64,000 nt of DNA from Papio anubis (GCF_008728515.1 NC_044977.1:186981987-187045986); one strand, 5' to 3'; shown: positions 1 to 11,666, numbered from the stretch's first letter. The notes: generated from the sequence alone by a model not told the origin. A program made the numbers and translations.

Positions 1-570
1 TTTAAAAGGAAAAGAGCTATAGTTCTACCTAGGATGTAGAAAATAGAGAGATGGAAGAAATGTTGCTTCCACATTACAAAATTGTTTTGTTTAATCACAA
101 ACATATGTGTGTATATCAACATATTATATTTATGATACATATATACATAATATATACCTAAGATATATATATATACATCATATAAATGCTACATATACAC
201 ACATCTCATGTATTTATGTATAGCCTCACAGATTCACACAAGAATATCTTATATGAATAGTCTTGTATGAAAGACTCTGAGAGAAAGTGAAAGACTCTGT
301 GTGAGAATTTTGAAAGCATTCTGAGTCCCCAACTCTGTGGATTTTACACCTCCTCCTACAACACCTCAATAACTTACTGAGCAAGTAGGATGACTTTTAG
401 TTCAGGTTTCCTGGAAATAGACAAAGAAGATCTGTGTAAAAGAAGTCTATTAAAGATTGCATTTAGGAGTGATGCCTGGAAGGAAGGGAAAAGAAAAAGT
501 TGCACTGCGATTAAGTCATTACAGAGGTCTCAGCCAAATCACTGGGCAGCTCTGAAGCTGGAATGGCTTT
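1..570. other. Unassigned, AT-rich non-coding stretch
   Basis: I recognise no gene or repeat family. Positions about 110-235 are a low-complexity run of TATA/ATAC-type steps. A short open frame begins at 390, but it has no recognisable domain and runs into the next block. Confidence 0.5.
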
Positions 571-2210
571 TTGCTGTTTCAAAATGAGGCAAGTTTCCAG
601 AGCCTTCATATCCTATTAGGACTAGTTATTGTATCTGCTATGCCCGCAGTGAAGGAGTGTAACTTTTGTGGAAACACAAATCCATTCAGTCTAGGGCAAG
701 CACCAGACAGGGTAGCAGCTATGCGCCACCAAGCTAAGATTCCGAGACTTTTGGTAGCTAAGAGAATGAGTGTTGTACTCCTGAAAGAGAGATCTGGGTG
801 ATAAAAGTAATATCCACTACAAGTCATCTCTTGCATTGCTTCCTATAGTAACTTTACTCCATCTGTGTACAGCTTCTGCACGATTCTTATTGATATCATT
901 CATGTGTAAGAGGAAGGTTGGTGACATGAAAGGTTGGTGACCAGCCTTTGCTAGTCTTGAAGCTTTAACTGATCCTCATTAGCTTCCTCCTTTACTATCT
1001 TCATCTGCGGCTATTACCTCTACTGCTCTAGGTTGCTCACCTGGTGGGTATGTCCTTCCTCTGGGAACCCAGATCTGTAGATGTACAGAGCCTAAAGTTT
1101 TGGAGAAGAAAAGCAAAAATGTCCTAGGTCACTGATAATAAGGACCAGCAGAGACATTCCTACTTCAAGTCTTGTTCCTATGCCCAGGTGTTCTACCCAC
1201 AGGGAAGTTAACATTATGTAATGGTTGTATCAGGGTGTAAGTGCATCCTGGAGGATAGCACACAGTACTTGCAGAATGGCAACTACTACTACTTTCAAAA
1301 GGCTAATTCATCCAACTATAAAACTGGCAGCTTCTGGGTGGTATGAAGCAGTAGGACCAGTGAATCTCATTGTCCTAAGCCCATAGCAATATCTATACTG
1401 CTCTGAAGTCAACTGCAAGATCCAAGGCAATGTTTTATAGGATCTCATGTTGTGGGAAAACCCCTTTAAGTACTCTAAAAAGGAGCTGGCTGGGGTCCTG
1501 AACGTAGGAAAGGAAAATTTATATTCACAATAAATGTCAATCCTATTCAAGGTCAAATCATGCCCTCTCAATGGTTGAAGGTGTCTATTGTAATCAACTT
1601 TCCCCAACTGGGTGGTTGATATCCTTAAGAGACGATGCCATATCAAGGAGCACAGTATTGGTCCCAGTTGCTGTCATGTCAGACATTCAGTAGTGGAAGT
1701 AGCTAAATAAACTTTGGTAATTTTGAATCTATGCAACTGGGCTCATTCGTAGCCTTCATATCTGCTGCTGTAGATACTCCCTTCAGGCCCTGATGTACTA
1801 GCCTTGGAATAGCCACATTCAAAGCCCAGCTGACGTCAACTGTTCAAGTCATTCTGGCTCTTGATGGTTTAGTGCCTCCTACACAGGAGCTGCTCTCTGG
1901 TGAGAATTACTATACAATTTGCTATGTACCGGTGACTACCAGAGAGTACCAAAACGATTCCTTTGTGCCTCCCTTTTCCCTGCTTTGTGAGCAGTAATGT
2001 CTACAGTGGTTACACTATGCTTATTTTCCCATGATATCATGGGGAATAGGGAGGTTATATTGTCTGTTGATTTTACAGCTCTAAAACTTAACTCCAGGAG
2101 CTGTAAATAAGAAGCTGCCCCCAAGGACCATCATCTGCACCTGGATGTGATTTAGACTTTAAGCAGATGCTGTACAAATATAGAACTTTTGGAGAGTCTT
2201 CAAAAAGGAG
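571..2210 (-). mobile_element. ERVL-type endogenous retrovirus internal region, remnant
   Basis: Read on the minus strand, this block shows old class-III (ERVL) pol-like sequence. The integrase part at 1308-1646 is the only clearly readable domain. The flanks (about 606-1300 and 1650-2130) hold short frames that keep the same strand and probably continue pol, but I cannot place their domains. No LTR of the matching type borders the block. The MLT1-type LTR to the right belongs to the non-autonomous MaLR group and lies in the opposite orientation. The element is therefore a decayed partial copy. Limits are approximate. Confidence 0.55.
1308..1646 (-). pseudogene. Integrase core remnant of an ERVL-type pol
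   Basis: A 112-codon frame on the minus strand. Near residue 17 it has the V-D-Y context expected around the first catalytic aspartate of a retroviral integrase core. Further on it has an I-D-I-Y segment, and near the C-terminus a Y-H-P-E-A-A motif of the kind that holds the catalytic glutamate. Integrase inserts proviral DNA into host DNA. This copy is a fragment of one domain: it has no N-terminal zinc-binding part in frame, the expected second aspartate context is eroded, and it has no promoter or complete pol around it. It is inactive. The ERVL assignment follows from the overall pattern and the absence of class-I-like motifs, and is less certain than the integrase call. Confidence 0.65.
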
Positions 2211-2309
2211 AAGTATATTTTAAATATGATACAAATGTAAAATAAATTGTGGGCAGACAGCAAATTGTGGAGTTTCAAAAACATGTTTATACGTTTTTTG
2301 ACATTGCTT

Positions 2310-2810
2310 CTTTTGAAGAGTAAAGTTTAATTTCCACCCCTTTTGAGTATGAGCTGGATTTAATGACTCTTTCTTAATGAATGTCTTGCAGTAAAAGTGC
2401 TGGTGTGTAAGTCGCGTCATGAAAGACAATATGAAGTCAGCTTCTCTCTTGATCACTCACACTGGGGGATGTCAGCTATTACTTTGTGAGTATACTTGAA
2501 CCACCTTATGGAGCAGATCATGTGACGGAGAACTGAGTCTTCTGGCCAGTGCCAGCAAGGAACTGAGACCCGCTGCCAACAGTCACATTAGTAATCATGG
2601 AAATGGATCCTGCAGCCCTAGTTAAGTCTCCAGGTAATTGCAACGGAGACTGACCCTGTTAGCAACTTTATGAGAGCCCTCCAGCCTAGAGGCACTCCCA
2701 GATTCCTGAGTCACAGAAACTATGAGGTAATAGATATTTGTTGTTTTAAGCCTTTAAGTTTAAGGGTAATTTGTTATGCACTGGTAGAGCTACCATCATC
2801 ACTGATTACT
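2310..2810 (+). mobile_element. MLT1-type MaLR LTR (solo, old)
   Basis: The 3' half is diagnostic: CACAGAAACTATGAGGTAAT, a TTGTTTTAAGCC segment and GTAATTTGTTATGCA near 2767-2780 follow the order of the MLT1 LTR end. The upstream part (TTTCCACCCCTTTTGAGT near 2331) also fits. The start is approximate. No internal region or second LTR is seen. Confidence 0.65.
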
Positions 2811-3298
2811 ACAAGAGTGATATATTAGTTTACCAGTATACAAAGTTGGAGGAATTTTATATTCAGCTTTCAGTGTCAAACTTTCAGTGTCAAGTGAAAA
2901 TGTGTCAGCAAACAGGAGGCCATATTTTCCTGGCTAAAGTTATTACTGAATCTTAGTGTCCATCTAGAAACTCAAAATTATTTGAACTTCTTAAATATAA
3001 ACATAACAAATTGAGGCATTAAAGTCACATATAATATATCCAGTTCACAAATTAATAAAAATGCCACAAGGTTTTAAAGAAAATATGTTGTATATGATTT
3101 ATCTTTAGCACATTCAATGAAATCAAATGGAATATTTAAAATTTTTACCTAGGTTCTTACTATCTATCTCAAATAAGATGCTTTTCTATTTTCAGGCTGA
3201 TTTTTGAAGTTCCACAAATTGAAACAAAATGGTAAAATCTTTGACTAACCTTAGAATTTATGTGCCACTAATATCCAAATAAACCTTACTCAATTAAG
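2811..3298. other. Unassigned, no feature seen
   Basis: AT-rich unique-looking DNA between an MLT1-type LTR and a young AluY. A 10-base motif, TTTCAGTGTC, is repeated directly near 2868-2890. I see no gene. Confidence 0.5.
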
Positions 3299-3311
3299 AA
3301 GTATGTAATAT

Positions 3312-3605
3312 GGCCGGGCGCGGTGGCTCACCCCTGTAATCTCCGCACTTCGGGAGGCCGAGACGGGCGGATCACGAGGTCAGGAGATCGAGACCATCCT
3401 GGCTAATACGGTGAAACCCCGTCTCTACTAAAAAATACAAAAAACTAGCCAGGCGAGGTGGCGGCGCCTGTAGTCCCAGCTACTCGGGAGGCTGAGGCAG
3501 GAGAATGGCGTGAACCCGGGAGGCGGAGCTTGCAGTGAGCTGAGATCCGGCCACTCACTCCAGCCTGGGCGACAAAGCGAGACTCCGTCTCAAAAAAAAA
3601 AAAGA
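3312..3605 (+). mobile_element. Young AluY, Old World monkey type
   Basis: A full-length Alu begins GGCCGGGCGCGGTGGCTCA and ends in an A-run interrupted by G. It is bracketed by an exact 13-base target-site duplication, AAGTATGTAATAT (3299-3311 and 3606-3618). CpG sites are largely intact, so the insertion is recent. The right arm reads GAGATCCGGCCACT where human AluY usually has a GATCGCGCCACT form. I recall this as a cercopithecoid AluY variant. A small deletion near 3555 has turned CACTGCACTCC into CACTCACTCC. Confidence 0.93.
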
Positions 3606-3618
3606 AAGTATGTAATAT

Positions 3619-4631
3619 AAGATGTTAGACTGTGAAACAGAAAAACATAAGAAAAACAATTCCTAAGCCTCCGCAATTGCATTTATGTGAGCGATCTGTA
3701 AGCTAGTTACTCAGAGCACAAGAAAAAAAAGGAAAGCGCTTATATATTATTTTTGTTAGGTGGCAGAAATGTAAGACATTTATCTTCAGAGCTGTATTTT
3801 TCCTGGGAACAAACACAGGCTAGAATGTACCTAAAGATTTTTTGTGCTTGTGACGAAGTGAATAATGACTTCTTTGTACTATGTAATGTTGGGATCAAAA
3901 GAATCATTCTTGTAAAGATTATGTGTATAGGCTGAAAGAGCAAGGCTACGTGATAAATCAGTGGAGACATTTTTTCCAGAGATTGAGATAAAGAGGCCTA
4001 GATAGTTCAATTTCAGTTTTAATCATCTTATAATATAGGAGTGGAACTTGGAGTCTACTGGAATATTAGCACAGTCACTTGTTCATTTGCCTGAAAAATC
4101 AAGTTTCATGCAAACCTTTGAAAGTGCTATATTGGTAGTCAACTCACAGAATTATTCTTTACATGACTGTTTTGCTGACATTCTATGTGACTGGTTTACG
4201 TGAATTAGAGAGAAACTAAATTATTACTTTTTAAATATCCAGCTTTATATTTTTCCACAGATGTAAATGTTCTCTTGGTTTTTATTACTCAGTGATGCCA
4301 CAGTGGTCTCTTTAAGTAGTTTAGATCATAGATATTGTATTTAAAAATATATTGGCATGTATTGACCACTATGTGTGTATGTGCAAACATGTACATGGTT
4401 CTGTGTCTATATTCCAGATACAGCTAACATGATCTTCCATCATCTAAAGCTAAAGTTCAGAGCATAGCCTTTCCCTTGTGATTATTGAATCCAGAGTACA
4501 GACATGGGTAAAAACAAAATCTGTAAAGAAAGGGTAGCAAACTAATAAGCAAATCAAAACATGTAGGAAAAAAGGCTCACATTCCTTCCTCAGCACCCAT
4601 GGCTTATAGCCCTAGGAAATAAGAAAATATA
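3619..4631. other. Unassigned, no feature seen
   Basis: AT-rich DNA without a recognisable gene or repeat. Complementary short open frames on both strands at 3740-3970 overlap each other and show no domain. Confidence 0.5.
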
Positions 4632-5139
4632 TACAGCTGATCTTTGAACAATATGGATTTAAACTCTGTGTGTCCATTTATATATGGATCTTTTTTTCAA
4701 TAATTACATTAGAAAAAATTTGGAGATTTGTAAACAATTAGAAAAAGAAATTAGAAAAAAGTATACAACCTTGAAATACTGAAAAAATTAAGAAAATGTA
4801 TGTCATGAATATATAAAATATATGTGGATACTCATTCACTACCATAAAAAATACATACATTTATTATAAAAAGTTAAAATGTATCAAAACTTGTGCATAC
4901 TCCTACAGATTGCATATAATAGGATTCACAGTTGATAGAAATATAAACAAGCATAAATATGTAGTAGTAAATTATAACTGTATAAAGTTAACTGTAGCAC
5001 ATACTGTGCCACTGTAATAATTTTGTAGCCATCTCTTGCATGAGCTCAAGTGTTGCAAACTGCTTAAAATGCCATGGGACACCAATCATTTCCATGTAAG
5101 CAGTTGTTTCTCCAGCAAATTGTGTATCACACTAAAAAG

Positions 5140-6830
5140 TGATCTCTCATGGTTCTTGCATATTTGATTAGTACAATACCATCAAACTTGAATAACATCA
5201 TGGGACTCATACAAGGTGCCACTAGTGATGCTGAAAGTGCTTCCAAGAAGCAGAGAAAAGTTGTAACGTTACAAGAAAAAGTTGAATTGCTTGATATGTG
5301 TATCATAAATTGAGATCTGCAACTGCGGTTGACCACCATTTCAAGATGAATGAATATAGCATAAGAACTACTTCAAAACAAAGAAAAGCACCATGAACGC
5401 AGCATCGCGGTTTGCCAGCAGGTGCGAAAACCCACCGCCAGAAATATACTTTTATTCTTGTTGTTCCAGCTTTGCTTTCTTTCGTGGGTGTTATGGTTTT
5501 GTGGGCGTTGCATATGCATATATTCCCAATACGATCCATGATAAAGCCAGCTATTACTGTCCTTGCAAGGAGGCAAGAATCTAAACCCGGCTGGTGGCGT
5601 TAGCGGCCTGGTTTCGCCCGTAATCCCAGCACTTTATCGAGATTTGGCGGATCGTCACGAGGTCAGAGATCGGTGATCCATCCTGGCTTAACATCAGCGG
5701 TTCTCCGCCTTTCACCAAAACACAAAAAATTCAGCTATAAGGCAGTATGGCGCGTCCCAAAATACTTGGGAGGTTGGAAGTATATGAATGAAGTGGTGAA
5801 CCTGATACAGAGGCCAGGAAAGAGCGAGATTTTCACAGACTCCTGAAGCTCGAAGCAACAGAGAGCAAGACTTATCTCAAAAAAAGAATGTAGTTGATGA
5901 ACTGACAGCAAAGCATTTGGTTTTGATAATTTAGAAAGAGATTTGTTTTTAAAAAATGTCAATAATAATATGGAAAGCAGCTTGCTTCACCAAGAGGCAG
6001 CAGACCAGTTCTCAGATGTCATGAAGAAAATCATTGTGGAGAAGGGACATCTGCCTAAACAGATTTTTAATGTAGATGAAAGTGCCATATTTCAGAACAC
6101 AAAACAAAACAAAACATGCCACATGGGTCATTTATCAGTGAGGAAGAGAGGAGAGCACCAGGATTTAAGGCAGAAAGGCATAGGCTAACTCTACTATTTT
6201 GTGCAAATGCAGTCAGGTTTGTGATCAGGATTGGCCTTATCTATAAAACTTCTGACGCTGAGTCTTGAATGGAAGAGATAAATACCAGTTGCCAGTCTTT
6301 TGCTTGTACAACAAGAAGTCCTGGCCAATGAGAACACTTTTCTGGGCTGATTTCCCTGATACTTTGTTCCTGCAGTCAGGACGTGAGTTGCCAGGAAGGG
6401 GGTTGCCTTATAAATTTTTTGATATGGGACAATGCCTCTGGCCATCCAGAGCCCCAGGAGTTCAACACCAAAGGCACTGAAGTGGTCTACTTGCCCCCAA
6501 ACACAACATTTCTAATTCAATCTCTAGATCAGGAGGTCATAAGGAACTTTAAGGCTCATTACACACAGTATCCTGTGGAAAGAACTGTCAATGCTTTGAA
6601 AGAGAGTACTGGTAGATAGAAGATCATGTAAGTCTGGAAGTGTTACACCATTGAAGATGCCATCATTATTACAGAAAAAGCTGTGAAGACCATCAGGTCT
6701 AAAACAGTAAATTCCTGCGGGAGAAACTGTCCTGATGTTGTGCAAAACTTCACAGGACTTACGACAGCCAATCAAGAAAATCATGAAAGAGTTTGTGGAT
6801 ATGGCAAAAAAGGGTGAAGGGTGAAGAGTA
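5140..6830 (+). pseudogene. Tigger2 transposase, inactivated
   Basis: The enzyme is a pogo-type cut-and-paste transposase with N-terminal helix-turn-helix DNA-binding domains followed by a DDD catalytic core. The N-terminus is readable from about 5218 (T-S-D-A-E-S-A-S-K-K-Q-R-K-V, then L-Q-E-K-V-E-L-L-D-M). The second DNA-binding domain is scrambled by indels at 5390-5585 and then cut by an Alu. The core resumes in the frame at 5943-6188, with the first catalytic aspartate in F-N-V-D-E-S-A. It continues at 6383-6619 with W-D-N-A-S-G-H-P (second aspartate) and S-L-D-Q-E-V-I (third). All three aspartate contexts survive, but stops and frameshifts separate them, so no functional protein can be made. 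Domesticated relatives exist (TIGD, JRK and CENP-B families), but nothing here suggests domestication. Confidence 0.85.
5586..5887 (+). mobile_element. Alu with scrambled, indel-rich sequence
   Basis: Exact Alu islands such as GTAATCCCAGCACTTT (5621-5636), CACGAGGTCAG and CCATCCTGGCTTAACA lie in the correct order from left to right. They are separated by insertions and substitutions that do not look like ordinary CpG decay. CpGs within the islands are kept. The element sits inside Tigger2 coding sequence and ends in CTCAAAAAAAGAATG. The left flank AAGAATCTA and right flank AAGAATGTA may be the target duplication. Confidence 0.75.
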
Positions 6831-7567
6831 CAATCTTCAAGAAATTCAAGAGCTAATAAGAGAGGACTTCACAGGAGACAACTTGATAAAGATGAGTGCC
6901 CTGTTAACCAGTGCCAGGAGATGAGAAAGAAGTACAAGAAGCAATGCCAGGAAACTGACATTAGACAATCTAGCAGAAGGGCTATGATTATTCAAGACTT
7001 TTTTATTTCTTTGATGATATGGACCCTTCTATAATATGGGCACTAAACCTAAAGCAAATGGTGGAAGGATTGGCACCAAACAGAAACATTTGAGAGAAAT
7101 GAAACACAAAAAGTCAGACAGAAATTATGATATATTTCTGTGAAGTTCCAACCAAATGTGCCTCCCTCCCCTGCCTCCCCTTCCACCTCCTCTACGTCTT
7201 CTGCCTCTACCAGCACTGAGTCCGCAAGACCAACCCCTCTACTTCCTCTTCCTTCTAAGCCTACTTAAGGTGAAGATAATGAGAATACAGATCTTTATGT
7301 TAATCTCCTTCCAATTAACAAATAGTAAATATATCTTCTTTCTTATAATTTTCTTAGTAACATTTTCCTAGCTTACTTTGTTGTAAGAGTACAGTATATA
7401 ATGCATATACAAAATATGAATTAATTGGCTATTATGTTACCAGTAAGGTTTCCAGTCAACAGTAGTCTATTAGTAGTTAAATTTTGGGGCACTCAAAAGC
7501 CATATGTGGATTTTCAGCTATGGGGATGGGTTGATACCCCTAATCCCACGATCAAGGTTCTACTGTA

Positions 7568-7784
7568 CTCTAGTGACAATTCAGAAGAGATTTATCATTC
7601 TCTCTACCATCTTTTTGAAAATATTTTTCTTCTTATTTTTCTGTGTATCTCTTTAAAATATCTTTTACTTTTCCACCCATGATTCTTTCACACTCTACTC
7701 CTGGTCTTCCCAAAATACTCAACTTCTCTTCTTAACTAGACCAATATAAACAACACATTAATAGGCATACTAGTCAATAACCAT
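7568..7784. other. Unassigned
   Basis: No recognisable gene or repeat lies between the Tigger2 right end and the MIR. Confidence 0.5.
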
Positions 7785-7965
7785 CAGTTATTAAGTGCTT
7801 TTTATATGCCAGGCGTTGTCCTAATAATTTTGCATGACTTTATTCATTTTATTCTTATCATATTTCTATAAGAAAGGTATTAATACTATCTCCATTTTAC
7901 TGAAACAGAAGCATTGGAAGTTTAAATAGTTTATCCAAGGTCATACAGCTAGTGAGTGACAGAGC
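7785..7965 (-). repeat. MIR SINE
   Basis: The string TTATATGCCAGGCGTTGTCC, then an ATCTCCATTTTACTGA segment and CCAAGGTCATACAGCTAGTG, are the MIR core and tRNA-derived parts read in reverse. This is an old mammal-wide insertion. Confidence 0.85.
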
Positions 7966-8625
7966 CAACCTTTCTGCCTCTATAACGCCTACTTTTATCC
8001 TTGACATCATTTTGCATTCTTGTTTTCATGTATGTTGTACTCTCACTGCAATGACATTGTGTGTTCTTTGTTTACAATTTTAACAGTAGGACTAGAGAAA
8101 TAGTCACATTAGGCTACTAAAAACTACTGTCCAGTTTCAGTCCATTTTTTAAAACCACACATACATATATAATTTTTATGTTTTATAACTATTTTATGTA
8201 AAATGATTTTTTAAATAATTATATTATGTATTAAATAAACCCTGGCCCTCAGACTTGAGTTTAATTACAAACATATACTTTTGACCTTTGTTTTAAAGGA
8301 TCAAATGTTATGATAGCAAATTAGAACATGAAGTTGGTTGGAAAAGCAAAATATACTGAATCAAATACTTGACTTTGGGTTTGTGCTTTGGACCCCATGA
8401 CTGAATAAATGGATAGTTGTGGGTTGAGGATGGAAAAAGCCTGATCCACATTGATTTTATCACTCTTTATCTTATACTTGTACCTCTACTTTCTAAGTAT
8501 TTGTAATAAGTTTAATATATTATACTGATGAAGGCAGGTTAATTTACTGCCTTAGTATCACAGAAAGCACTGTCCTTCACAGTATCACAGTAGGTAAGGT
8601 AGCATGGTGCAATGAATAAAATCTG
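7966..8625. other. Unassigned, AT-rich
   Basis: I see no gene or recognisable repeat. The stretch ends where an antisense L1 3' end begins. Confidence 0.5.
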
Positions 8626-8679
8626 TATCTTTACATTTTTTACATTTAATTTTTGTGGGTGCATAGTAGGTGTATATAC
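8626..8679 (-). mobile_element. L1 3' UTR, left piece, split by a MaLR
   Basis: TTTTTGTGGGTGCATAGTAGG (within 8650-8670) is the reverse complement of an L1MA/L1MB-like 3' terminus. The sequence resumes after the MaLR insertion at 10865. Confidence 0.75.
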
Positions 8680-9031
8680 TGATACAATTTAGCTCTGTGT
8701 CCCCACCCAAATCTCACCTTGAATTGTAATAATTCCTATTCTAGGGCTGAACCAGGTGTTGATAATTAAACCATGGGGGAAGTTTCTCCAGTGCTGTTCT
8801 TGTGATAGTGAGTGAGTTCTTGAAAGATTCGACGGTTTAATAAGGGGCTTCCCCCTTCACTTGGCACCCAACCTCTCTCCTGTTGACTTGTGAAGAGGTG
8901 CCTTCCACCCTGATTGTAAGTTTCCTGAAGCCTCTCCAGCCATGCAGAACTGTGAGTCAATTAAAACATTTTTATATAAATTACCCAATCTCCAGTATTT
9001 CTTCATAGCAGCATGAGAATGGACTAATAAA
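8680..9031 (+). mobile_element. MaLR 5' LTR (THE1/MST type)
   Basis: It starts TGATACAATTTAGCTCTGTG, close to the TGATATGGTTTGGCTCTGTG start of THE1/MST LTRs, and ends GAGAATGGACTAATAA just before a GTAAATTGGTACCAGG primer-site-like sequence. The bases before it, TATAC (8675-8679), resemble CATAC after the 3' LTR and are probably the 5-bp target duplication. Confidence 0.88.
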
Positions 9032-10531
9032 GTAAATTGGTACCAGGTAGTAGGGCACTGCTGTAAAGATATCTGAAAATGTGGAAGCAACTTTGGAACA
9101 GGCAGAGGTTGGAACACTTCAGAGGGCTCAGAAGAAGACAGGAAGATGTGGAAAATTTTGGAACTTTCTAGAGACTTGTTGAATGGCTTTGACAAAAATG
9201 CTGATAGTAATATGGAGAATAAAGTCTACACCAAGATGGTCTCAGATAGAGATGATGAACTTCTTAAGAACTAAAGCAAAGGTGACTCTTGCTATGCATT
9301 AGTAAAGAGACTGGTGGCACTTTGCTCGTGCCCTAGAGATGTGTGGAACTTTGAACTTGCGAGAGATTATTTAGGATATCGGTGGAAGAAATTTCTAACT
9401 GGCAAAGTGTTCAATAGGAAGCAGAGCATAAATGTTTGGAAAATTTGCAACCTGACCATGTGATAGAAAAGAAAAACCTTTTTCTAAGGAGAAATTCAAG
9501 CCCTCTGCAGAATTTTGCATAAGTAACAAGAAGCTGAACGTTATTCACCAAGACAATGGGGAAAATGTCTCCAGGACATATCAGAGAACTTCACAGCAGC
9601 CTCTCCCATCACAAGTCCAGAGGCCTAGGAGGGAAAAAATGGTTTTATGAGCCTGACCCAGGGGCCCCCTTCCTCTATGTTGCCTCGGGACATGGTGCCC
9701 AGCGTCCCAGCTGCTTCAGCTCCAGCCATGGGTAAAAGGGATCAATGTACCACTCAGGCCATTACTTCAGAGGGTGCAAGCCCCCTTGTGTGTACACAGA
9801 ACACAAGAATTGAGGTTTGGGAACCTCTGCCTAGATTTCAGAGAATGTATAGAAATGCCTGGATGTCCAGGCAGAAGTTTGCTGCAGGGACAGAGCTCTC
9901 ATGGAGAACCCATGCTAGGGCAGTGCAGAAGGGAAATGTGGTGTTGGAGCCCCCACAGAGAGTCCCACTGGGCCACCGCCTAGTAGAGCTGTGAGGAGAG
10001 GGCAACTGTCCTCCAGACTCCAGAATGGTAGATCCATCAACAGCTTGCACAGTGTGCCTGGAAAAGTCACAGGCACTCAATGTCAGTCCATGAAGGCAGC
10101 TGAGAGAGGAGCTGTACCCTGCAAAGCCACAGAGGTGGAGCTGCCCAATGTTGTGGGAGCCCACTTCTTGCATCTGGATGTGAGACATGGAGTCAAAAGG
10201 GACCATTTTGGATCTTTAAGGTTTAACGACTGCCCAGTTAGATTTTTGGACTTACATAGGGCCTGTAGTCCTTTTGTCTTGGCCAATTTCTCCCATTTGG
10301 AATGGGTGTATTTAACCAATATCTATGCCCTTGTTGTATCTAGGAAGTAACTAACTGTCTTTTGATTTTACAGGCTCATAGGCAGAAGGAACTTGCCTTG
10401 TCTCAGATTAGACTTTGACTTGGACTATTGGGCTAATGCTGAAATAAGTTAAGACTATAGGGGACTGTTTGGAAGGCATGATTATGTTTTGAAATATGAG
10501 AATATGAGATTTGGGAGGCACCAGGGTGGAA
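9032..10531 (+). mobile_element. MaLR internal region
   Basis: The sequence follows the THE1/MST internal region from GGCACTGCTGTAAAGATATC through the GAGGTTTGGGAACCTCTGCC block to GACTTTGACTTGGAC near its end. MaLR internal regions are non-autonomous and were mobilised by ERVL proteins. The frames here, up to 122 codons, are not retroviral genes and show no domain. Confidence 0.88.
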
Positions 10532-10861
10532 TGATATGGTTTGGCTCTGTGTGCTCACCCAAATCTCGCCTTGAATTGTAGTAATTCTTACATGTCAGTA
10601 GTGAGACCAGGTGGAGATAACTGAATCATGGGGTGATTTCTCTCATGCTTTTCTCCTGATAGTAAGTTCTCATGAGATATGATAGTTTTACAAGGGGCTC
10701 TCCATCACTCGGCACTCATTCTCTCTCCTACCACCCTATGAAGAGTTGCCTTCTACCACGACTGTAGCCATGTGGAACTGTGAGTCAGTTAAACCTCTTT
10801 TTAAAATAAATTACCCAGTCTCAAGTATTTCTTCGTAGCAGCTTGAGAACAGACTCATACA
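10532..10861 (+). mobile_element. MaLR 3' LTR (THE1/MST type)
   Basis: It starts TGATATGGTTTGGCTCTGTG and ends AACAGACTCATAC, and aligns along its length with the 5' LTR at 8680. It completes a full-length element of about 2.2 kb. Confidence 0.88.
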
Positions 10862-10864
10862 TAC

Positions 10865-11165
10865 ATCTATGGAGTGCATGAGGTATTTTGATACAGGCAT
10901 ACAATGAATAATTAGCACATCAGGGTAAATGAGGCATCCATCATCTCAGGCATTTACACTTTATGCTACAAACAATCCAAGTATGTTCTTTTAGTTATTT
11001 TTAAATGTACAATAAACTATTGTTGACTGTAGTCACTCTGTTGTACTGTCAAATACTAGATCTTATTCATTCTATCTAACCATATTTTCAGACCCATTAA
11101 CTATCCTTTTTTCTTCCCTGCTTACTACCCTTTTCAGCCTCTGGGAACCACCCCAAAAGCAAAAT
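10865..11165 (-). mobile_element. L1 3' UTR, right piece
   Basis: Continues the antisense L1 broken at 8679: ATGAGGTATTTTGATACAGG, then a GCATCCATCATCTC segment, then CAGCCTCTGGGAACC. It ends near 11165, beside a small (TAC/TAA)n run at 11168-11205. Confidence 0.75.
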
Positions 11166-11367
11166 ACTAATATTAATACTACTACTACTAATAATAATAA
11201 TTCATTTTATAGGAACATACAATAAACATTTGATCATTTTTCTTGTGTTGGAAATGTTTGTTTTTTCTTCTTTCGGTACAATTATAAATAGAGTTGTAAT
11301 AAACATAATCAGTAAATAAATACAGGGGAAAAACTGCATCTTCATCCCATTAGGCTGGGATTAATTA

Positions 11368-11666
11368 ATTTATTTATTTTTAGTGACAGAATCTGTCACT
11401 CAGACTAGAGTGCAGTGTTGTAACCATAGCTCGCTCTAACCTTGAACTCCTAAGCATAAGTTATCCTCCTCCCTCAGCCTCCTGACTGGCTAGGACTACA
11501 GGTGTGCATCACTGTGCCTGCCTGTTTTTTTTTTAAATTTTTTGTAGAAACAGTGCCTTGATATGTTGCCCAGGTTAATTTTGAACTCTTGGCCTCAAGT
11601 GATCCTCCTGCCTTGGCATCCCAAAGTGCTGGGATTACAGACACATGTCACCATGTTGAGCCTAGA
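11368..11666 (-). mobile_element. AluJ, old
   Basis: A T-rich start, then CAGAATCTGTCACTCAGACT, GTGATCCTCCTGCCTTGGC and CCAAAGTGCTGGGATTACAG give a complete dimeric Alu in reverse. Heavy divergence and CpG loss indicate a J-age copy. Confidence 0.88.

Larger units (their letters stand above)
4634..7565 (+). mobile_element. Tigger2-type DNA transposon (TcMar/pogo), near full length
   Basis: The left end CAGCTGATCTTTGAACAA (4634 on) and the right end (about 7500-7565, ending TCAAGGTTCTACTG) are degenerate inverted copies of the Tigger2 terminal repeat. Each is flanked by TA (4632-4633 and 7566-7567), the target duplication of Tc1/mariner elements. Between them lies a broken transposase gene and an inserted Alu (about 5586-5887). 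The total, less the Alu, is about 2.6 kb, close to the size I expect for an autonomous Tigger2. A Pro/Ser-rich tract near 7155-7235 matches the low-complexity tail of these transposases. Confidence 0.85.

Noticed and set aside
5393..5603. Frame with a membrane-helix-like segment, which looked like foreign or bacterial sequence
   Set aside because: The bases align with the Tigger2 second DNA-binding domain once indels are allowed, and Tigger2 continues on both sides. No vector or insertion-sequence ends are present.
9647..10350. Overlapping frames of 115-122 codons in the MaLR internal region
   Set aside because: The nucleotide sequence matches THE1/MST internal sequence, which encodes no retroviral protein, and the frames are not shared with the second MaLR copy.
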